This document shows positions 23,812 through 27,791 of a DNA stretch of 27,791 nt, in pieces. The position numbers and the translations under genes are program-made. The notes beneath the pieces are model-generated. The model was not told where the DNA came from. It made no database searches and saw only the letters and a program-made list of their open reading frames with translations. Origin of the DNA: CAKUFA01 sp963646285 (GTDB lineage Bacteria; Bacillota; Clostridia; Christensenellales; Aristaeellaceae); NCBI GenBank assembly GCA_963646285.1, contig CAVIWF010000034.1, positions 1 to 27,791 on the forward strand, read 5' to 3'. The first letter of the stretch is position 1. Each line of letters opens with the position of its first letter.

Positions 23812-25581
23812 ATGGCTCAGGGAACCATTGTAAAGGTTGCCGGCCCCTTGATTGTAGCGGAAAACATGGCCGACGCCCGGATGTATGACGTGGTGCGGGT
23901 GAGTAAGAGCCGCCTGGTAGGCGAAATCATCGAGCTCCGCGGCGACCGTGCATCCATTCAGGTGTACGAGGAAACCTCCGGCCTTGGCCCGGGAGAACCT
24001 GTGGAATCCACAGGCGCACCCCTTTCCGTGGAGTTGGGACCCGGCCTGATCGAATCGATCTTCGATGGTATTCAGCGCCCGCTGACCGCCATCCGTGATA
24101 AATGCGGCGAGCGGATCACAAGAGGCGTGGAAGTACCGAGCTTGAACCGTGAAAAGGAATGGGCTTTCAAGGCAAAGGCTATCAAGGGCGATAAGGTGCA
24201 GCCCGGCGATGTGCTGGGCACGGTGCAGGAAAGTGCTGTGGTTGAGCACCGGATTATGGTGCCCTACGGCCTGAGCGGCACGGTGGAAAGCATCAAGTCC
24301 TGCGGGGCAAAGCTGGAAGATACCATTGCGGTGATCCGTGATGATAAGGGCGAAACCCACAACGTTAGCATGCTGCAGAAGTGGCCTGTCCGCCGGGGAC
24401 GTCCCTATCGGGAAAAGCTGGCGCCCACCATGCCCATGGTAACGGGTCAGCGTGTGATTGATACCTTCTTCCCCATTGCTTCCGGCGGTGTGGCAGCCGT
24501 TCCCGGCCCCTTCGGTTCGGGCAAAACGGTGGTGCAGCACCAGCTGGCCAAGTGGGCGGATGCAGATATTATCGTGTACGTTGGCTGTGGCGAGCGCGGC
24601 AATGAGATGACGGACGTGCTGATGGAGTTCCCGGAACTCCATGACCCCCGCACCGGCGAGAGCCTGATGAAGCGTACCGTGCTGATTGCCAACACCTCCG
24701 ACATGCCTGTGGCTGCACGTGAGGCTTCCATCTACACGGGTATCACCATTGCAGAATACTATCGGGACATGGGCTACAAGGTGGCTATCATGGCTGACTC
24801 TACCAGCCGCTGGGCAGAAGCACTCCGTGAAATGTCCGGCCGACTGGAGGAAATGCCCGGTGAAGAAGGCTACCCCGCCTATCTGGCATCCCGTATTGCA
24901 GAGTTCTACGAGCGTGCCGGCTATGTGAAGTGCCTGGGCAAGGAAGACCGCTACGGCATGATTTCTGCCATTGGCGCTGTGTCTCCTCCCGGCGGCGATA
25001 TTTCCGAGCCTGTGAGCCAGGCAACCCTGCGCATCGTGAAGGTTTTCTGGGGCCTGAGTGCCTCGCTGGCCTATAAGCGTCACTTCCCGGCCATTGACTG
25101 GCTGCAGAGCTATTCCCTGTACATTGACCGGCTGAGCGGATGGTTCTCCGACCATGTCAGCCCTGAATGGAATGAGCTGCGTGCCAAGGCCATGCGGGTG
25201 CTGCAGGAAGAGGCGGAACTGAACGAAATCGTTCAGCTGGTGGGTATTGATGCACTGAGCTGGAAGGATCGGCTGACCATGGAAGTGGCTCGCTCCATCC
25301 GTGAAGACTATCTGCATCAGAATGCTTTTGACGAAGTGGATACCTTCACCAGCCTGCCCAAGCAGTTTGCCATGCTTCGCCTGATTTTGACCTATCAGGA
25401 AAAGGGACAGCAGGCACTGGATGCAGGCGCTAACCTGTCGGATGTGATCAACCTGCCGGTGCGTGAGCGGATCGGCCGCAGCAAGTACATTCCGGAGGAC
25501 AAGATCAAGGAATTCGATACCATCGAAAGTGAATTGAGCAGCCAGACGGCGGCTCTGATTGACCAAGGAGGGCAAGCCTAA
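23812..25581 (+). CDS. ntpA: V-type ATPase catalytic subunit A
   Basis: Catalytic ATP-binding subunit of the V1 head, 589 residues as usual. The Walker A loop GPFGSGKT is at 232-239, followed by VGCGERGNEMTDVL, which carries the catalytic glutamate, and by the Walker B region ALREMSGRLEEMPGEEGYP. The non-homologous bulge typical of A subunits (about residues 110-200) is present, setting it apart from F-type beta. The ATG at 23812 has AAGAGGGG eight bases upstream; ATG 23806 is too close to it. The TAA stop shares its last base with the subunit B start. Confidence 0.97.
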   Translation: MAQGTIVKVAGPLIVAENMADARMYDVVRVSKSRLVGEIIELRGDRASIQVYEETSGLGPGEPVESTGAPLSVELGPGLIESIFDGIQRPLTAIRDKCGERITRGVEVPSLNREKEWAFKAKAIKGDKVQPGDVLGTVQESAVVEHRIMVPYGLSGTVESIKSCGAKLEDTIAVIRDDKGETHNVSMLQKWPVRRGRPYREKLAPTMPMVTGQRVIDTFFPIASGGVAAVPGPFGSGKTVVQHQLAKWADADIIVYVGCGERGNEMTDVLMEFPELHDPRTGESLMKRTVLIANTSDMPVAAREASIYTGITIAEYYRDMGYKVAIMADSTSRWAEALREMSGRLEEMPGEEGYPAYLASRIAEFYERAGYVKCLGKEDRYGMISAIGAVSPPGGDISEPVSQATLRIVKVFWGLSASLAYKRHFPAIDWLQSYSLYIDRLSGWFSDHVSPEWNELRAKAMRVLQEEAELNEIVQLVGIDALSWKDRLTMEVARSIREDYLHQNAFDEVDTFTSLPKQFAMLRLILTYQEKGQQALDAGANLSDVINLPVRERIGRSKYIPEDKIKEFDTIESELSSQTAALIDQGGQA

Positions 25582-26966
25582 TGCTCAAGGAATACCATAC
25601 GATTAAAGAAGTGGTAGGCCCTTTGATGCTGGTGGAAGGCGTCTCCGGGGTCACCTACAATGAACTGGTTGAAATTACCCAAAGCAACGGTGAAAAGCGT
25701 TCCGGCAAGGTGCTGGAAGTCAACGGGGATAAGGCGCTGGTGCAGCTGTTTGAATCTTCCAACGGCCTGCGCATTTCCGATGCCTCTGCCCGTTTTCTGG
25801 GTCGTTCCATTGAGCTGAGCGTGTCCATGGATATGCTGGGTCGTGTGTTCGACGGCATGGGTCGCCCCAAGGACGATGGTCCGGAACTGATTCCAGAAAA
25901 GCGGATGGACATTAATGGCGAGCCTTTGAACCCTGCCGCTCGTGACTACCCCAGCGAGTTTATCCAGACCGGCATTTCTGCCATTGACGGATTGAACACC
26001 CTGGTGCGTGGTCAAAAGCTGCCTGTGTTCTCCGGCTCCGGCCTGCCCCATGCCCAGTTGGCTACCCAAATTGCCCGTCAGGCAAAGGTGCTGGGCAAGG
26101 ATGATAAGTTCGCCGTTGTCTTCGGCGCCATCGGCATTACCTTCGAAGAAGCGGATTACTTCATCAGCGACTTCCGCCGCACCGGTGCAATTGAGCGTGC
26201 CGTGCTGTTCATGAACCTGGCAAACGACCCGGCCATTGAACGTATTGCAACCCCTCGTATGGCACTGACCGCCGCAGAATACCTGGCTTACGAAAAGGGC
26301 ATGCACGTGCTGGTTATCCTCACCGATATTACCAATTACGCAGAAGCTCTGCGTGAAGTGTCTGCCGCCCGTAAGGAAGTGCCAGGCCGCCGTGGCTATC
26401 CCGGCTACCTGTACACGGACCTTGCCAGCATGTATGAACGGGCAGGCCGTGTGGTGGGCAAGAAGGGCTCGATTACCCAAATTCCCATCCTGACCATGCC
26501 GGAAGATGATAAGACTCACCCCATTCCCGACTTGACGGGATACATTACCGAAGGTCAGATCATCCTGAGCCGTGAATTGTACCGCAAGGGCATCGAGCCG
26601 CCCATTGACGTAATGCCTTCTCTGTCCCGTTTGAAGGACAAGGGCATTGGTGCAGGCAAGACCCGGAAGGATCATGCCGCCACCATGAACCAGCTTTTCG
26701 CCGCCTATTCCCGTGGTAAGGAAGCGAAGGAACTGGCCGTCATCCTGGGCGAAGCTGCTTTGTCTGACATTGATAAGCTGTATGCAGCCTTTGCTGATGC
26801 TTTCGAAAAGGAGTATGTGGCCCAGGGCTACAACGCCAACCGCTCCATTGAAGAAACACTGGATCTGGGCTGGAAGCTGCTGGCCATGCTGCCTCGCACG
26901 GAACTGAAGCGGATCCGTGACGATATGCTGGATGAGTATCTGCCCAAGAAAGGGGAGGGTGCCTGA
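25581..26966 (+). CDS. ntpB: V-type ATPase subunit B
   Basis: Non-catalytic head subunit that alternates with A and contributes an arginine finger, 461 residues. SGSGLPHAQLATQIARQ replaces the P-loop of the catalytic subunit, and VSAARKEVPGRRGYPGYLYT and PDLTGYITEGQI are family signatures. AAGGAGG (25565-25571) lies nine bases before the ATG, inside the end of subunit A. Translation coupling is likely at both ends: TAATG with subunit A and TGATG with subunit D. Confidence 0.97.
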   Translation: MLKEYHTIKEVVGPLMLVEGVSGVTYNELVEITQSNGEKRSGKVLEVNGDKALVQLFESSNGLRISDASARFLGRSIELSVSMDMLGRVFDGMGRPKDDGPELIPEKRMDINGEPLNPAARDYPSEFIQTGISAIDGLNTLVRGQKLPVFSGSGLPHAQLATQIARQAKVLGKDDKFAVVFGAIGITFEEADYFISDFRRTGAIERAVLFMNLANDPAIERIATPRMALTAAEYLAYEKGMHVLVILTDITNYAEALREVSAARKEVPGRRGYPGYLYTDLASMYERAGRVVGKKGSITQIPILTMPEDDKTHPIPDLTGYITEGQIILSRELYRKGIEPPIDVMPSLSRLKDKGIGAGKTRKDHAATMNQLFAAYSRGKEAKELAVILGEAALSDIDKLYAAFADAFEKEYVAQGYNANRSIEETLDLGWKLLAMLPRTELKRIRDDMLDEYLPKKGEGA

Positions 26967-27607
26967 TGCCCGCCACACTTCGCGTAAACCCTACGCGGAT
27001 GGAGCTGACCCGCATCAAGAAGCGCCTTGTCACCGCCACCCGCGGACATAAGCTGCTCAAGGATAAGCGGGATGAAATGGTTCGCCAGTTCATTCTCATT
27101 ATCCGTGAAAACTACACCCTGCGGCAGGAGGTGGAGCAGGAGCTTTCCGGCGCACTGAAGGACTTTGCCATGGCACGGGCTGTCATGGATCCTCAGGCGC
27201 TGGAAGAAGCTGTGCTGTACCCTGCTCGGCAGGCTCAGTTGGAGCTTGGCACGAAGAACATTCTCTCCGTGCACGTACCAACCATCCAGGTCAATGAGGC
27301 TTCCCTGGAGGAAACCGTGCAGGCCTATGGCTTTGCAGAAACATCTTCTCAGTTGGACGGCGCTATTGCCACCTTGGCAGATCTGCTGCCGAAAATGGTG
27401 CGCCTTGCAGAAATTGAGAAGACCTGTGATATGCTTGCCGACGAAATTGAGAAAACACGCCGCCGTGTGAATGCACTGGAGTACGTGATGATTCCTCAGT
27501 TCGAGGCCACCATTCGGGAAATCTCCATGAAGCTGGAAGAAAATGAACGTGGCGCCACTACCCGCCTGATGAAGGTAAAGGACATGATGGCCCAGCGGGA
27601 CGCATAA
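26966..27607 (+). CDS. ntpD: V-type ATPase subunit D (rotor shaft)
   Basis: A 213-residue shaft subunit made of two long helices. The start LRVNPTRMELTRIKKRLVTA and the RRVNALEYVMIP segment (about 171-182) are conserved hallmarks. The ATG overlaps the subunit B stop in TGATG with GGGGAGGG upstream. It is the last gene of the operon, matching the D position of the E. hirae order before its extra genes. Confidence 0.95.
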   Translation: MPATLRVNPTRMELTRIKKRLVTATRGHKLLKDKRDEMVRQFILIIRENYTLRQEVEQELSGALKDFAMARAVMDPQALEEAVLYPARQAQLELGTKNILSVHVPTIQVNEASLEETVQAYGFAETSSQLDGAIATLADLLPKMVRLAEIEKTCDMLADEIEKTRRRVNALEYVMIPQFEATIREISMKLEENERGATTRLMKVKDMMAQRDA

Positions 27608-27611
27608 ACTC

Positions 27612-27649
27612 ACCTCGCCGGTTGAAGCAATTCGACTGGCGAGGTTTTC
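27612..27649 (+). terminator. Intrinsic terminator of the upp/V-ATPase operon
   Basis: ACCTCGCCGGTTGAA (27612-27626) pairs with TTCGACTGGCGAGGT (27631-27645), including G-T pairs, around a GCAA tetraloop, followed by TTTTC. It begins four bases after the subunit D stop. Confidence 0.88.
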
Positions 27650-27663
27650 ATGTTCGCTCGGCG

Positions 27664-27791
27664 GTGCACGTTCCTAAAGGGTGAAGAACCGAATAAGCTG
27701 GGTAGCAGGAAGGAGATGGGTGTCCATCGGGAGGCGGAATCTGAAGGAGGACGGATGCTAGGGGGAAACGGTGAACCTTGGTGGGGAAACT
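27664..27791 (+). mobile_element. 5' end of a bacterial group II intron (continues beyond window)
   Basis: The segment begins GTGCACG, close to the GUGYG intron start, and then has AAAGGGTGAAGAACC, GGTGTCC (27719-27725) and GCGGAATCTGAAGGAGG (27734-27750). The order AGGGTGA...GGTGTCC...GCGGAATCTGAAGGA is characteristic of domain I in many clostridial group II introns. The reverse transcriptase gene and 3' end would lie to the right. The 5' boundary is set only by the GTGCAC match. The start lies 19 bases after the ATPase terminator stem. Confidence 0.75.

Noticed and set aside
22747..25575. A 942-codon open frame on the minus strand opposite V-ATPase genes C-F-A
   Set aside because: It covers several well-recognised genes in the other direction, has no ribosome binding site and no recognisable domain; codon bias of the real genes leaves few antisense stops.
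27664..27791. T-box or other riboswitch leader at the right edge
   Set aside because: There is no T-box GGGTGGnACCGCG motif or other riboswitch core; the motif order fits group II intron domain I better.

Overview
The window comes from a low-to-medium GC Firmicute of the Clostridia type. Evidence for this: a single ORF fusing IspH to ribosomal protein S1, a HutP-family protein, a YerC-PcrA-LigA neighbourhood, strong AGGAGG-type ribosome binding sites, a Bacillus-type LexA box and an Enterococcus-type V-ATPase operon. The exact family cannot be read from the sequence; nothing suggests a recent foreign origin except the group II intron-like sequence at the right edge. Almost all genes are on the + strand.

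Layout. 1-112 (minus): an initiator tRNA cut by the window edge, with a near-perfect promoter. 189-4100: an operon of hutP-family gene, cmk, plsC and ispH-rpsA, with a clear promoter and a strong terminator. 4161-5456: an rRNA m5C methyltransferase, convergent with a Y-family DNA polymerase (5521-7023, minus) that has its own promoter and a LexA-like operator. 7142-7589: tmRNA (ssrA) with promoter and terminator. 7698-8060: a YerC/TrpR-like regulator. 8116-12368: pcrA and ligA, overlapping by 4 bases. 12418-12868: a small FlK-like hot-dog thioesterase behind an extended -10 promoter and an 11-bp inverted repeat.

12895-18180 is a tightly packed set of cell-wall/D-amino-acid genes: secreted beta-lactamase-fold serine hydrolase, alanine racemase, M20 amidohydrolase, DppA-type D-aminopeptidase and LD-carboxypeptidase. 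Three of the four internal junctions overlap or nearly touch, and a strong terminator closes the set. Together they look able to trim and salvage peptidoglycan peptides and interconvert D/L-alanine.

18231-27649 holds upp followed by a complete V/A-type ATPase operon in the order G/H-I-K-E-C-F-A-B-D. The K subunit keeps all the side chains that bind Na+ in Enterococcus hirae NtpK, so a sodium-coupled enzyme is the best guess. The upp leader contains what looks like an intrinsic terminator, a possible attenuator for upp and perhaps the ATPase genes. After the operon terminator, the last ~128 bases match the 5' end of a bacterial group II intron that continues beyond the window.

The window is mostly core genome. 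No wholly new multi-gene system was found. The items most worth a second look are the in-frame internal ribosome binding site at the IspH/S1 boundary, the upp leader terminator, the salvage gene set, the thioesterase inverted repeat and the intron start.
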